Shown: positions 16,672-26,332, counted from the stretch's first letter. The stretch is DNA of 64,000 nucleotides from Paenibacillus silvisoli (GCF_030866765.1 NZ_CP133017.1:1827001-1891000); one strand, 5' to 3'. Program-made: numbers and translations. Notes: generated by a model from the sequence alone, not told the origin.

Positions 16672-17394
16672 TTGATTAACGTTACGGTATGGAATGAGTT
16701 TTTGCATGAGAAAAGCAATGAAGCGGTCATTAAAGTGTATCCGAACGGCATCCATGAAGCGATCAAAGCCGGTATCGGCACAGACGGCTTCGCAGTTCGT
16801 ACGGCAACGCTGGAACAGCCTGAGCATGGTTTGACGGAAGAAGTGCTGGCTGGCACGGACGTGCTGATCTGGTGGGGCCACATGGCGCACGACAAAGTCG
16901 AGGATGCGATCGTAGAGCGCGTACATAAGCGTGTGATGGAAGGCATGGGTCTCATCGTGCTTCACTCCGGCCATTTCTCCAAAATCTTCAAGAAGCTCAT
17001 GGGCACGGGCTGCGACCTGAAATGGCGCGAGGCCGACGAGAAAGAGCGCATCTGGACGGTCAACCCGGCTCACCCGATCGCGGCAGGCATTCCGGAAAAC
17101 TTCGTCATGGAGCGCGAGGAAATGTATGGCGAGCACTTCGACATTCCGCAGCCGGACGATCTGGTATTCGTGAGCTGGTTTGAAGGCGGCGAAGTATTCC
17201 GCAGCGGCTGCACTTGGTCCCGCGGTCAAGGCAAAGTGTTCTACTTCCGTCCGGGTCACGAAACGTATCCGACGTACTACAACGAGACGGTGCTTCAAGT
17301 CATCAAGAACGGCATCCGCTGGGCAGCTCCTTCGAAAGCGGCAACGCCTGTTCGCGGTCATCACCAACCGCTTGAGGAGATCAAAGCGAAGTAA
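16672..17394 (+). CDS. ThuA-domain protein
   Basis: The 240-residue protein belongs to the ThuA (trehalose utilisation) class I glutamine amidotransferase-like fold: [13 protein letters not shown] (near 64-76), [14 protein letters not shown] (near 92-105), and [20 protein letters not shown] near 200-219. ThuA proteins act in sugar oxidation in rhizobia; the substrate here is unknown. The TTG start is supported by AAGGAGG at 7 bases, and no better ATG exists. Confidence 0.88.
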   Translation: MINVTVWNEFLHEKSNEAVIKVYPNGIHEAIKAGIGTDGFAVRTATLEQPEHGLTEEVLAGTDVLIWWGHMAHDKVEDAIVERVHKRVMEGMGLIVLHSGHFSKIFKKLMGTGCDLKWREADEKERIWTVNPAHPIAAGIPENFVMEREEMYGEHFDIPQPDDLVFVSWFEGGEVFRSGCTWSRGQGKVFYFRPGHETYPTYYNETVLQVIKNGIRWAAPSKAATPVRGHHQPLEEIKAK

Positions 17395-17414
17395 AGCTTT
17401 GGCTAGGAGATGCA

Positions 17415-19058
17415 ATGGTTAAAAAAGACTCTCTAATTAAAGGCACCATCATACTCGCAGCGGCGGCGCTGGTTGCCCGGTTTCTCGGGATCTTCCAGCG
17501 CGTCCCGCTGGAGTATATGACGGACAAACATGGCGGCGGGTATTTTACCGTCGCCAATAATATTTATTTGATGCTCCTGATCGTGGCGACCGGGGGCATT
17601 CCGAGCGCGATCAGCAAAATGATCTCGGAACGATATGCGCAAGGCCGTCCAGACGAAGCGAAACGGATCTACAAAGCGGCGCTTCTGTTCGGAGCCATCA
17701 CCGGCGTGCTCATAACGGTGCTGCTGCTCATCTTCGCGCCGTTCTACGCGACGCATATCGCGGAAAATCCGGGCGCGGACTTGGCGGTACGGGCGATTGC
17801 GCCGGCGCTGCTGTTCTTCCCGATCATCGCGATGATGAGGGGCTATTTCCAAGGCCGGCAGCTGATGGCCGCGGGCGGCATCTCGCAAATTATCGAGCAG
17901 GTTTTGCGCGTCATTACGGCGGTAGGGCTTGCCTATATCGTCTTTGCATGGGGCTGGGGGCAAAGCTGGATCGCGGCAGCAGCCACGTTCGGCAGCGTGT
18001 TCGGCAGCATCGGCGCCTTCTGCGTCATGCTCTATTACGCTAGAAAGCTGCGCATGCATGATGCGCAGGAGAAGCAGGCAGCCGGGAATGGGCAGGCGGC
18101 GAGTGCCGGCCGGGCCAGCCGCGCGCCGCTTTCGTTCAAAACGATCTACAAGGAAATGTTCAAAATTTCACTGCCGATCGTCATTACGTCCATGACTGTG
18201 CAATTCATTTATTTCTTCGATACTTCGCTATTCATGAAGCTGACGCACGGCTTCTACTCGGCTGCGGAAGCGAGTCAAACGTTGGACTGGCTCGGCTTGA
18301 AGGCGCAGGCGCTGGCAGGCATTCCGCCGATTCTGGCGATCGCCCTCAGCCAATCGATGATTCCGGTCATATCCGCAGCGTATTCGGTGCGCAATATGTC
18401 GGAGGTAGAACGCCAAGCCTCGCTCGTGATGCGGATCGTCGTGTTTACCGGCGTGCCGGCCGCGCTGATCATGACGGTGGCCGCTACTTCGATCAACGGC
18501 TTGCTTTTCTCCAGTACGGGGGGCAGCTTGGCCGTTGCGGCGCTAACCGCGGGCACGATTTTCCAAATTACGATGATGACGAGCAACACGGTGCTGACGA
18601 GCATGAACAAACCGCACCTCCCGATGCGGCATGCGTTGATCGGCATTGTGGTCAAAGTGATCACCAGCGTCGCTCTGGCGCCGTTCCTCGGCGTCTACGG
18701 CTTGATCCTGTCCTCCACGATCTGCTTCATCGCCATCGCATCGTTAAATTTTCGGGCGATCCGCAAGGAAATTACGCTGTCCATTCTGGGCCGTCGCTGG
18801 GCTGGCTATGCGATTACGATCGTGGTCGCTTCCGGGGCAGGCTTGCTGGTTGATTACGTATGCAGAAATTTCATCGGCGGCATCCCGGCTAAGCTGACCT
18901 TCGCGATTTCCTGTATCGCGACGGGAGGCGTGGCGCTTGGGCTGTATGTCGCGCTGCTCGTCCTTCTCCGCGTCGTGACTGCGGCTGATGTGAAGCAGTT
19001 CCCGGGACCGCTTCGCAAAGTGTTGAACCCGCTGATGCGGGTAGCGGCACGCTCGTAA
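17415..19058 (+). CDS. MurJ/YtgP-type polysaccharide flippase (MOP superfamily)
   Basis: The 547-residue protein has about fourteen helices and begins MVKKDSLIKGTIILAAAALVARFLG, the usual start of SpoVB/YtgP/MurJ-type transporters. RGYFQGRQLMAAGGISQIIEQVLRV (about 141-165) matches the conserved loop in this group. Such proteins flip lipid-linked cell-wall precursors across the membrane; the length is close to B. subtilis YtgP (544). SpoVB is an alternative assignment. TAGGAGA precedes the ATG. A strong terminator follows. Confidence 0.88.
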   Translation: MVKKDSLIKGTIILAAAALVARFLGIFQRVPLEYMTDKHGGGYFTVANNIYLMLLIVATGGIPSAISKMISERYAQGRPDEAKRIYKAALLFGAITGVLITVLLLIFAPFYATHIAENPGADLAVRAIAPALLFFPIIAMMRGYFQGRQLMAAGGISQIIEQVLRVITAVGLAYIVFAWGWGQSWIAAAATFGSVFGSIGAFCVMLYYARKLRMHDAQEKQAAGNGQAASAGRASRAPLSFKTIYKEMFKISLPIVITSMTVQFIYFFDTSLFMKLTHGFYSAAEASQTLDWLGLKAQALAGIPPILAIALSQSMIPVISAAYSVRNMSEVERQASLVMRIVVFTGVPAALIMTVAATSINGLLFSSTGGSLAVAALTAGTIFQITMMTSNTVLTSMNKPHLPMRHALIGIVVKVITSVALAPFLGVYGLILSSTICFIAIASLNFRAIRKEITLSILGRRWAGYAITIVVASGAGLLVDYVCRNFIGGIPAKLTFAISCIATGGVALGLYVALLVLLRVVTAADVKQFPGPLRKVLNPLMRVAARS

Positions 19059-19085
19059 TCGAATAGAAATGAATTCCCACATAAT

Positions 19086-19140
19086 CCTCCCCATGGTAAA
19101 ATTACGGTAGTCTTTTTACCATGGGGAGGCGTTTTTTTTT
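19086..19140 (+). terminator. intrinsic terminator of flippase gene
   Basis: Arms CCTCCCCATGGTAAAA and TTTTTACCATGGGGAGG, then GCG and nine T. The next ATG follows the last T directly. Confidence 0.95.
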
Positions 19141-20796
19141 ATGTTACGGAGAGGGATGAAGTGGAGGAAGCGCGCCGGTTTGCTGATGCTCGTGCTGGTC
19201 GTTGCGGTCATGGCGGGCTGTCAGGCGCTCGGCGGCGTCGATTTCAACGCGATGCTGGGGCAGTCGCTGAAGGTTTCCTCGTACGAGGGCAGCCAGTCGG
19301 TAGAGTTTAAGCTGCTGCTGAAGGAAGAAGCGATGAACGAGGCGGCCAAGGAAGAGAAGGCGCTGCTTGAATTGATTTCGGCCGTGAAGTTCGAGCTGAA
19401 CAACGTGAAAATCGCCAAGGATGGCGCGATGTCCGCGGAGGGTAAACTATCGCTGGGCGAGAAGTCGGTCTCATTCAAAGCGGAGGCGGATGCCAAGCTT
19501 GCGGTGATCGAGCTGGAAGGGGCCAAACGGCCGATCGTGCTGCATATGCCCGAGTTGAATACGGCGGCTGAAGGAGCTTCGGCAACTGCCTCGGACGCCC
19601 AGCTAACCGAAACGATGAAGCAGATGGTGGACGTCGCGTCGGGCTACGCGATTCACAATTTGCCGAACCCGGCGCACTTGTCGGTCGATCCCGGAATGAC
19701 GACGGTCGGCGGAGACAGCGTCAGCGGCATGAAAATCCATGCGGAGCTGAAGGGCAAAGAGCTGTGGGATTGGGTGCAAGGCTATATTGATGCGCTGCTA
19801 GCCGACAAAGAAGGGCTGAAGTCGATGCTCGCCGAGCTGCAGAAGCTGGCGGAAAGCCAAACCGAGGCGCTTCAAACGGCTGGTGCGGAAAGTATTTTCG
19901 GCTCGCTGCCTGTGGAACAACCGGATACGGCGCAAAGCGTGGACGAAGCGGCGGATGGCATCATCGAGCTGCTGACCGAATTGAAGGATGGCATGGCCGA
20001 GACGGAACAAAAGGATCAACAGTCGTTAGCGGACATCTTTACGGACAGCACGTATGTGAAGGGGGACTTGTTCGTAGATACGAAGCTCGATATCCGCCAA
20101 TCGGTCATTGAAGTTTCCATCAAGCCGGATATGGAAGCGCTCGAAGCCGCTGCGATGAAAGAAGAGGCGGCCGAGCTCGAAGAAGACGATGCCGGATCCG
20201 CGAACGTTACGATGATGAACATGGACGATTCGGTTCCGTTCGAGGGCATTTGGATGAAAATCACGTCGGACCGCTGGAATGTGAACGGCGATGTGACTCC
20301 GGTGAAGCCGCAAGCGCCTGTGCTCGCGCTCGATGCCGACCGAATGGCGGAGATGCAAGGCTATGAAGTGCTGCGCGAGTTCGAGCCGGATTCCGTCCTG
20401 TACGACCTGCTGCGGAATCAAGCGCACATCACGAAGCAAACGATCCATATGTTCCCGGACTTCGGCAAGGATACGCCGATTGTTACGCCGGCCGGGATTA
20501 CGTTAATACCGCTGCGCGGAACGACGCAAGGCTTCCACGCTTCGCTCAAGAAGGAAGCGGGCAAGCTAATCGTGACGGATCCGGCGACAGGCACGACCAT
20601 CAGCATGAAAACAGGCAGCAATACAGTCAACGTGAACGGGCAGACGGTCAAATGGAGCTTCCCGCCGACGCTTATTAACGGCGTCACTTACGTGCCGGCC
20701 CGCAATTTCGTAGCCGCGCTTGGCGGAACCGTGATGTGGGAAGTCGACGACTTAAATTCCGAGTTCCGGACGCTCGTCCTGTCGCGCGAGCCATAA
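19141..20796 (+). CDS. stalk-domain lipoprotein
   Basis: Exported lipoprotein of up to 551 residues. The signal MKWRKRAGLLMLVLVVAVMAGC contains a lipobox ending AGC. The C-terminal 90 residues (TLIPLRGT.., NVNGQTVKW.., TYVPARNFVAALGG) are a copper amine oxidase N-terminal-like 'stalk' domain common in Paenibacillus surface proteins. The middle is charged and Ala/Glu-rich with no recognised domain. Start: ATG 19141 could use GGAGG inside the upstream terminator arm (11-base spacing), while ATG 19156 gives a more typical signal peptide. I list the longer form. Confidence 0.8.
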   Translation: MLRRGMKWRKRAGLLMLVLVVAVMAGCQALGGVDFNAMLGQSLKVSSYEGSQSVEFKLLLKEEAMNEAAKEEKALLELISAVKFELNNVKIAKDGAMSAEGKLSLGEKSVSFKAEADAKLAVIELEGAKRPIVLHMPELNTAAEGASATASDAQLTETMKQMVDVASGYAIHNLPNPAHLSVDPGMTTVGGDSVSGMKIHAELKGKELWDWVQGYIDALLADKEGLKSMLAELQKLAESQTEALQTAGAESIFGSLPVEQPDTAQSVDEAADGIIELLTELKDGMAETEQKDQQSLADIFTDSTYVKGDLFVDTKLDIRQSVIEVSIKPDMEALEAAAMKEEAAELEEDDAGSANVTMMNMDDSVPFEGIWMKITSDRWNVNGDVTPVKPQAPVLALDADRMAEMQGYEVLREFEPDSVLYDLLRNQAHITKQTIHMFPDFGKDTPIVTPAGITLIPLRGTTQGFHASLKKEAGKLIVTDPATGTTISMKTGSNTVNVNGQTVKWSFPPTLINGVTYVPARNFVAALGGTVMWEVDDLNSEFRTLVLSREP

Positions 20797-20844
20797 GCTG
20801 GATATACTAAGGGAAGCGCAAGCCGAAAGGAGCACATACTAGCT

Positions 20845-21192
20845 ATGCAGATGATTACGACTGAACAAGCTTTCCGCGAAGCCGTAAACGCGGACGGCGT
20901 TACGGTAGCGATTTTCAAAACGACATGGTGCAAGGATTGCCATTACATCGAGCCGTTCATGCCGGAAATCGAGAGCAGCTACGCGGACCGCATGAAGTTC
21001 GTGCAGATCGACCGCGACGATTTGCCGGATCTGTGCAGCGAGCTGAACATTTTAGGCATTCCGAGCTTTATCGCGTTCAAGAAAGGCCAGGAGCTGGTCC
21101 GGTTTGTGAGCAAGCTGCGCAAATCCCGCGAGGAAATCGAGCAGTTTCTGGACCGGGCGGTTCAAGTGGCGGACGCGCTGCCAAACGGATAA
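20845..21192 (+). CDS. thioredoxin-family protein (YtpP-like)
   Basis: The 115-residue cytoplasmic thioredoxin fold has active site W28-C-K-D-C32 and cis-proline in GIPSFIAF. It resembles B. subtilis YtpP (107 residues). A role in disulfide exchange or bacillithiol-linked redox repair is inferred. AAAGGAG precedes the start at about 13 bases; an in-frame ATG two codons later would give better spacing no more convincingly. Confidence 0.88.
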   Translation: MQMITTEQAFREAVNADGVTVAIFKTTWCKDCHYIEPFMPEIESSYADRMKFVQIDRDDLPDLCSELNILGIPSFIAFKKGQELVRFVSKLRKSREEIEQFLDRAVQVADALPNG

Positions 21193-21216
21193 ACGCGTAC
21201 ACAAAGGGTTTGGGGA

Positions 21217-21253
21217 GCCCGCATTGCAGCCGATCATCGGCGCGGTGCGGGCT
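21217..21253 (+). terminator. probable intrinsic terminator
   Basis: Hairpin GCCCGCA..GCCG / CGGC..TGCGGGC followed by TTCAATTTC, downstream of the thioredoxin gene. The T-tract is weak. Confidence 0.6.
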
Positions 21254-21361
21254 TCAATTTCTCCTCTGCGGCACGCCCCTGTGTTCACAGTTTGAACATG
21301 GTATTTGCCATCGTTGTTCGCTATAATTGAGGAGATTATTCCCGGAAGTCAGGTGGACATT

Positions 21362-22291
21362 GTGATAACGAAACGATATCGTGCGCTTGCCTACGCAACG
21401 TGCATAGGGATGTTTTTGGTGCTGCTTGCCGGCGCGCTGGTGACGAATACCGAATCCGGCCGCGGCTGCGGAACGGACTGGCCGCTCTGCAACGGCAAAT
21501 TTATTCCGGCTTATACGCTGGAATCGCTAATCGAATATTCGCATCGGCTCATAAGCGGCGGAGTCGGCCTGCTTGTGCTTGCCACATTTATCGCTACGCT
21601 GAAATGGTTCCGCTCGTACAAAGAGCCGATCGTTTACGCATCGGGCGCGGGCTTCTTTACTCTTCTGCAAGCGCTGCTTGGCGCGGCTGCGGTCATCTGG
21701 CCGACATCGCCGCCGGTGCTGGCTCTGCATTTCGGCATTTCCATCATGGCCTTCATGTTTACGATGCTCCTTGTCATGTGGACGGGGAGGTTACAGAGAG
21801 GCGAGCTGACGGACAAGCCGGTCAAAGCCATCCCGGTGAATGTGTTTTATTTCACGTTGGCGATTCTGATCTACAGCTACTTTGTCATTTATTTGGGCGC
21901 TTATATCCGGCATACCGATTCCGCCGGCGGCTGCATCGGCTGGCCGCTGTGCAACGGAGACTTCGTTCCGGAGATGGTGGGGGCTACGAAATTCGTCTTT
22001 ATCCATCGGGTGGCGGCAGCCGTATTGTTTATTTTGATCGGCTGGCTTACCGTTTACGTACGCCGCGTTACCGGCGCACGGTCGGCGATGAGCAGAACGG
22101 CCGTTATCTCATTCGTGCTTGTGGTGTCCCAAGTATTTAGCGGCGCGCTGCTGACGATGACGATCAGCAACGAAGATTGGTTTGTTTTCACGAGTATATT
22201 GCACAATATGATCATATCCTTCTTGTTCGGGATCTTGTGCGATTTTATGATACGAGCTTGGAATGGGCGCGAAGGGCGGTTTAAGGCATGA
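21362..22291 (+). CDS. ctaA: heme A synthase
   Basis: The 309-residue membrane protein has eight helices and converts heme O to heme A for cytochrome oxidase. The first extracytoplasmic loop holds C36 and C43 (GCGTDWPLCNG), followed by E58 and H61 (EYSH); the second half repeats these (CIGWPLCNG, FIHR, ILHN). This is the two-cysteine-pair Bacillus type. The GTG at 21362 is used: AGGTGG lies 5 bases upstream and the length then matches CtaA. The stop overlaps the next gene's ATG by 4 bases. Confidence 0.95.
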   Translation: MITKRYRALAYATCIGMFLVLLAGALVTNTESGRGCGTDWPLCNGKFIPAYTLESLIEYSHRLISGGVGLLVLATFIATLKWFRSYKEPIVYASGAGFFTLLQALLGAAAVIWPTSPPVLALHFGISIMAFMFTMLLVMWTGRLQRGELTDKPVKAIPVNVFYFTLAILIYSYFVIYLGAYIRHTDSAGGCIGWPLCNGDFVPEMVGATKFVFIHRVAAAVLFILIGWLTVYVRRVTGARSAMSRTAVISFVLVVSQVFSGALLTMTISNEDWFVFTSILHNMIISFLFGILCDFMIRAWNGREGRFKA

Positions 22292-24048
22292 GCTTCACGG
22301 ATTTGCGCGGTTTGATTGAAACGCTGCGGCGAGAGGGGGATTTGGCGGTCATTGACGTGCCCGTCGATCCTTACCTGGAGCTTGCGGAGATACATAGACG
22401 GGTTATCGATGAAGGCGGACCCGCGCTGCTGTTCACGAACGTAAAAGGCAGTCCTTTCCCGGTTATCACCAATTTGTTCGGCACGATTCGCCGTGTCGAT
22501 CTCGCATTCGGTCCGAAGCCGGAAGCATTTATGAAGCAGGTTATAGGGGCGATGGACAAGCTGCTGCCGCCGACGCCGAAAGCGATCTGGGGCGAGCGTT
22601 CGCTCATCTGGGACGCGTTAAAAGTAGGACTTAAAGAAGTACCGGCGTCTTCGGCACCGGTACTTGGCGTTTGCAGGAACGAGCGTCCGCTCGAAGGACT
22701 GCCTGCGCTGACGAGCTGGCAGCTGGACGGCGGTCCGTTCGTTACGCTGCCGCTCGTGTACACGGAGCATCCGGAGCACCGGAAGCAGCATAATTTAGGC
22801 ATGTACCGGATGCAAATTTTCGATCACTCCACGACCGGCATGCATTGGCAAATCCATAAGGGCGGCGGCTTCCATTACCATGAAGCCGAGAAGCGCAACG
22901 AGGCGCTGCCGGTTTCGGTCTTCCTCGGCGGCCCGCCGGCGCTTATCGCTTCGGCGATCGCGCCGGTTCCGGAGCATCTGCCGGAACTGCTTCTGGCGTC
23001 GCTCATTACGGGCGGCAAGCTGCAGGTCGTGCAGGATCCGCACGGCGCTCACCGCATTCCGGCGCAGGCCGAATTCGTCCTGAGCGGCAGCGTTGCCCCT
23101 CATGCGCGACGGCCTGAAGGGCCGTTCGGCGACCACTACGGCTACTATTCGTGGACGCATGATTTTCCGGTGTTCAACGTCAGCCATATGTGGCATCGGA
23201 AGGACGCGATCTATCCGGCGACGATCGTCGGCAAGCCGCGCCAGGAGGATTACTACCTAGGCGATTTCTTGCAGCGGCTTCTATCGCCCGCATTCCCGAT
23301 GGCGATGCCTGGGGTGAAGGATTTGTGGACCTACGCGGAGACCGGCTTCCATGCGCTGGCGGCGGCTGTCGTCCGCGAGAGCTACTCGCGCGAGGCGCTC
23401 GGCACGGCGTTCCGGATTCTCGGCGAAGGGCAGCTCACGCTGACCAAATATTTGATGATTACGGATCAGCCGGTCGACCTGGCGAATTTCCCGCAGCTCA
23501 TGGAAACCGTGCTGGAACGTTTCCGTCCCGAAACCGATTTGTTTGTCTTTGATAAGACCTCTCATGATACACTAGACTATACCGGAGGCAAGCTGAACCA
23601 TGGCAGCAAAGCCGTCATGCTCGGCGTCGGCGAAGCGATTCGCGAGCTGCCTGCCGCGTATGACGAAGGCCCGATCGATGAGATTACCGGCATCGCGCCT
23701 TACTGCCGCGGCTGCCTCGTCGTTTCCGGCGCGGCTTACGCCGATGAGCCGGACTTGCCGCAGCGGCTGCTGACTCGCCTGCGCGAGCGTGGGACGCGCT
23801 GGCCGCTCGTCATTCTGGCCGACGACGCAGCCATCGCGAGCGCGCAAACGCCGTTTCTATGGACGGTGTTTACGCGGTTCAACCCGGCCGACGATATTTA
23901 CGCGGCGACGACGCTGCGCCGCCATCACGTCGGCTACGAGCTGCCGCTCGTCATCGACGCGCGGATGAAGCCGGGCTATCCGGATGAGCTCATCCCTCGC
24001 GAAGACATCGTTGAGCTTGTCGACCGCAGATGGAAGGAATACTTCTAA
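22288..24048 (+). CDS. UbiD-family decarboxylase
   Basis: The 586-residue member of the UbiD family uses prenylated FMN to decarboxylate aromatic or unsaturated acids. Visible landmarks are NLGMYRMQIFD (near 170-180), the following HWQIHKGGGFHYHEAEKR, and EGPFGDHYGYYS (near 275-286). The ATG overlaps the ctaA stop (ATGA), so the two are translationally linked. UbiX, needed to make the cofactor, is not in this window. Because mqnE at 27528 shows the futalosine pathway is present, a role in menaquinone maturation is attractive but inferred. Confidence 0.9.
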   Translation: MSFTDLRGLIETLRREGDLAVIDVPVDPYLELAEIHRRVIDEGGPALLFTNVKGSPFPVITNLFGTIRRVDLAFGPKPEAFMKQVIGAMDKLLPPTPKAIWGERSLIWDALKVGLKEVPASSAPVLGVCRNERPLEGLPALTSWQLDGGPFVTLPLVYTEHPEHRKQHNLGMYRMQIFDHSTTGMHWQIHKGGGFHYHEAEKRNEALPVSVFLGGPPALIASAIAPVPEHLPELLLASLITGGKLQVVQDPHGAHRIPAQAEFVLSGSVAPHARRPEGPFGDHYGYYSWTHDFPVFNVSHMWHRKDAIYPATIVGKPRQEDYYLGDFLQRLLSPAFPMAMPGVKDLWTYAETGFHALAAAVVRESYSREALGTAFRILGEGQLTLTKYLMITDQPVDLANFPQLMETVLERFRPETDLFVFDKTSHDTLDYTGGKLNHGSKAVMLGVGEAIRELPAAYDEGPIDEITGIAPYCRGCLVVSGAAYADEPDLPQRLLTRLRERGTRWPLVILADDAAIASAQTPFLWTVFTRFNPADDIYAATTLRRHHVGYELPLVIDARMKPGYPDELIPREDIVELVDRRWKEYF

Positions 24049-24080
24049 GAACGACACAATGAACCCTGGAGGGCTGGCCT

Positions 24081-24785
24081 ATGCTTCGCATGCTGTTCGG
24101 TGAACCACCTCGCGTATTGGATGGGAAGTTACTGGAAACGATGCAAGCCATGGAGCGGTATGCGGCTGCGCTGCACAAGCAAATCGAGAAGAGCCATGAC
24201 GTGGATCACAAGCTGCGCAAATACGAAATTTACACCCAAGGCCTCATCGTTTCGCTCGATGAGCTTGAGGAAAGCCAGTATGCCGCGCGCAAGTTCAGCC
24301 GCTTGATTACGTCTACTTCTTACTCAAGCATGTCGCAGGAAGAGCGAATGAACTATCACCGCTACGTTTACTTCGACAAGAACGCCTTTATCCGGCAGTT
24401 CTCCTTGCTGGATAAACTGGGTACGCTGATGAACGACTATCTCGGTCTGCAAACCGAACGGGTCAAGCCGCATTTCTCGTACTTTACCGTGCTTCGCACG
24501 ATGATGCAGCGGAAGGCGCACCAAGAGCTTGCGCTGCCGCTGTTCGAGCTGAAGGAGCAAGCGAAGCCGGCCATGAATCGTTTGCGGAAGCGGCGCAACA
24601 TGGAAATTCATTTCATGAATTCCGAAATGCAGGATGATTTGCGGCAGAGCCATGAGGACTACGACGAAGAGCATCAATTGGAGAATATCGCGCAGCAGAT
24701 GAGCGATCTCGATGAAATGATGGATCTGGTGCTGGATACACTGAGGTTGACCTTTCACCATGCTTATCGCCAGATGAGAAAATGA
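24081..24785 (+). CDS. Cthe_2314-type HEPN-domain protein
   Basis: The 234-residue, mostly helical protein has a conserved R172-N-M-E-I-H177 motif (RxxxxH), the catalytic signature of HEPN RNases and nucleotidyltransferase partners. It resembles the Cthe_2314 HEPN family seen in Paenibacillus and clostridia; this assignment is from memory of the family and is moderately sure. GGAGGGC precedes the ATG. Its stop lies 20 bases before the SDR start, so the two are coupled. Whether it is an active RNase is unknown. Confidence 0.65.
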   Translation: MLRMLFGEPPRVLDGKLLETMQAMERYAAALHKQIEKSHDVDHKLRKYEIYTQGLIVSLDELEESQYAARKFSRLITSTSYSSMSQEERMNYHRYVYFDKNAFIRQFSLLDKLGTLMNDYLGLQTERVKPHFSYFTVLRTMMQRKAHQELALPLFELKEQAKPAMNRLRKRRNMEIHFMNSEMQDDLRQSHEDYDEEHQLENIAQQMSDLDEMMDLVLDTLRLTFHHAYRQMRK

Positions 24786-24805
24786 TCGATAGTGGGAGGG
24801 TGCCC

Positions 24806-25600
24806 GTGGAGCTGAAAGGACGAACGGCATTAATAACCGGCAGTGCGAAAGGGTTAGGCAAAATGACCGCGTTGTCGCTGGCTCAAATGGGCTGCGACAT
24901 CGTGCTCAACTATAAAACAAGCGAGCAGGAGGCGCTCCAGCTCGCGGCGGAAATCGAGCAGCGGTTTGAAGGCGTCCGCGCGACGGCAATCGCCGCCGAT
25001 ATCGCCGTTCAGAGCGACGTCGCCCGCTTGGCCGACGAAGCGAGAGCTTGGTCGTTGACGGGGACGGTCGATATTCTGATCAACAACGCCGGACCGTTCA
25101 TTCGCGAGCGGCGCCGGTTCGCCGATTATACGGCCGATGAGGTCATCGGCTTGGTAAACGGCAATTTGCTGGGCGTCATGCTGCTCGACCATCATTTACT
25201 GCCAGGCATGCGCAGCCGGCAATGGGGGAGGGTCATCCATTTCGGCTTCGGCCATGCCGGCGAAGGGCGCGCATGGCCGCACCGGGCCGTTTACGCATCC
25301 GCGAAGACGGGGCTCGTGTCGTTCACGAAGACGCTGGCCGTGGAAGAAGCGGGCAATGGGATCACGGTACATATGATCTGTCCGGGCGACATTCGCGGCT
25401 TGAACAAAGAGCGAACGATCGCGGAGGTAGCCGGCGAGCAGGATGACGAATCGCCGCGCGGACGACCGGGAAGCGGCGAGGACGTGGCGCGCGTCATCGC
25501 GTTCCTATGTTTGCCGCAGTCCGATTATTTGACCGGCAATATCATGGATGTGACCGGAGGCTTCGATCCGATCAAAACCTCCATCAAAACGCCATCATAA
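24806..25600 (+). CDS. SDR family oxidoreductase with altered catalytic Ser
   Basis: The 264-residue Rossmann-fold protein has the cofactor motif T11-G-S-A-K-G-L-G18, NNAG (near 93-96) and the active-site Y163-A-S-A-K167. The usual catalytic Ser, thirteen residues before the Tyr, is H150 in the sequence HFGFGHAGEG, so activity may differ from standard SDRs. The C-terminus (SDYLTGNIMDVTGGFDP) is typical of the FabG/PhaB group. The GTG at 24806 has GGGAGGG upstream; an ATG at 24782 overlapping the previous gene is an alternative. Confidence 0.85.
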   Translation: MELKGRTALITGSAKGLGKMTALSLAQMGCDIVLNYKTSEQEALQLAAEIEQRFEGVRATAIAADIAVQSDVARLADEARAWSLTGTVDILINNAGPFIRERRRFADYTADEVIGLVNGNLLGVMLLDHHLLPGMRSRQWGRVIHFGFGHAGEGRAWPHRAVYASAKTGLVSFTKTLAVEEAGNGITVHMICPGDIRGLNKERTIAEVAGEQDDESPRGRPGSGEDVARVIAFLCLPQSDYLTGNIMDVTGGFDPIKTSIKTPS

Positions 25601-25606
25601 CAAACA

Positions 25607-25658
25607 AAAGAGTCTTGCCGCTCCTGCGCCATATGGCGGGGAACCGGCAAGACTCTTT
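25607..25658. terminator. bidirectional intrinsic terminator
   Basis: Arms AAAGAGTCTTGCCG and CGGCAAGACTCTTT around a GC-rich loop, between the converging SDR and NifU-like genes. Confidence 0.9.
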
Positions 25659-25690
25659 ATTGTAAATAATGGTTGCGCGCTTAAGCGAGA

Positions 25691-25936
25691 TTAGAATACT
25701 TGCATAACCTCTTGCACGCCTTCAACTTCCTCAAGCAGTGCACGCTCGATACCAGCTTTAAGCGTAATCGTCGAGCTAGGGCAGCTGCCGCAAGCACCCA
25801 TCAAACGAAGTTTTACGATGCCGTCTTCAACGTCAACCAGTTCCACGTCGCCGCCGTCGCGTTGCAGAAACGGGCGAAGCTTGTCTAGTACGTCCAGTAC
25901 TTCATCGTACATTGTGCTTTGTGCATTTTCACTCAT
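25691..25936 (-). CDS. NifU C-terminal domain Fe-S scaffold (YutI-like)
   Basis: The 81-residue protein consists of the NifU C-terminal domain, with [19 protein letters not shown] giving the CxxC that holds a bridging Fe-S cluster. It carries clusters to apo-proteins in the cytoplasm; B. subtilis YutI is the counterpart. The start ATG at 25936 has AAAGGAG nearby. The neighbouring YuzB and YutJ homologues keep the B. subtilis gene neighbourhood. Confidence 0.93.
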   Translation of the reverse strand: MSENAQSTMYDEVLDVLDKLRPFLQRDGGDVELVDVEDGIVKLRLMGACGSCPSSTITLKAGIERALLEEVEGVQEVMQVF

Positions 25937-26025
25937 TGCAATCCACTCCTTTCTCCCCTATTATAGTACAAAGCAGAGCAATTGAAAATGGATATCAACC
26001 ACCCAAGGCTAGGTGAACAACCAAA

Positions 26026-26298
26026 ATGTTGAAAACGATGATTGAATTTTGCGCCAGCAATATGCATCATGGAACGGACCGGCTGATGAAGAAGCTCGAA
26101 GCGAACCCCGACTTCGATGTCATCGAATACGGCTGTCTGGGCAACTGCGGCGAGTGCTATATGTTTCCGTTCGGGATGGTCAACGGCGAAATTATCGCCG
26201 CGGACACCGTCGAGGAGCTGGAAGAACGTATGATGAAGGCCATTGAAAAACAACAAGCTGACCGTGAAGCGCTGGATCGGCTTATCGATGATATGTAG
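26026..26298 (+). CDS. YuzB family protein (DUF1450)
   Basis: The 90-residue protein has a conserved Cys cluster: EFCASN near residue 8-9, then EYGCLGNCGECYMFPFGMVNG (C36, C40, C43). The arrangement suggests metal or Fe-S binding, but the function is unknown. YuzB lies beside yutJ and yutI in Bacillus too. It converges with the NDH-like gene; 34 bases separate the stops. Confidence 0.9.
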   Translation: MLKTMIEFCASNMHHGTDRLMKKLEANPDFDVIEYGCLGNCGECYMFPFGMVNGEIIAADTVEELEERMMKAIEKQQADREALDRLIDDM

Positions 26299-26332
26299 CC
26301 TGAGCGCTAGTGCGCCAGGTCATAACACCATT

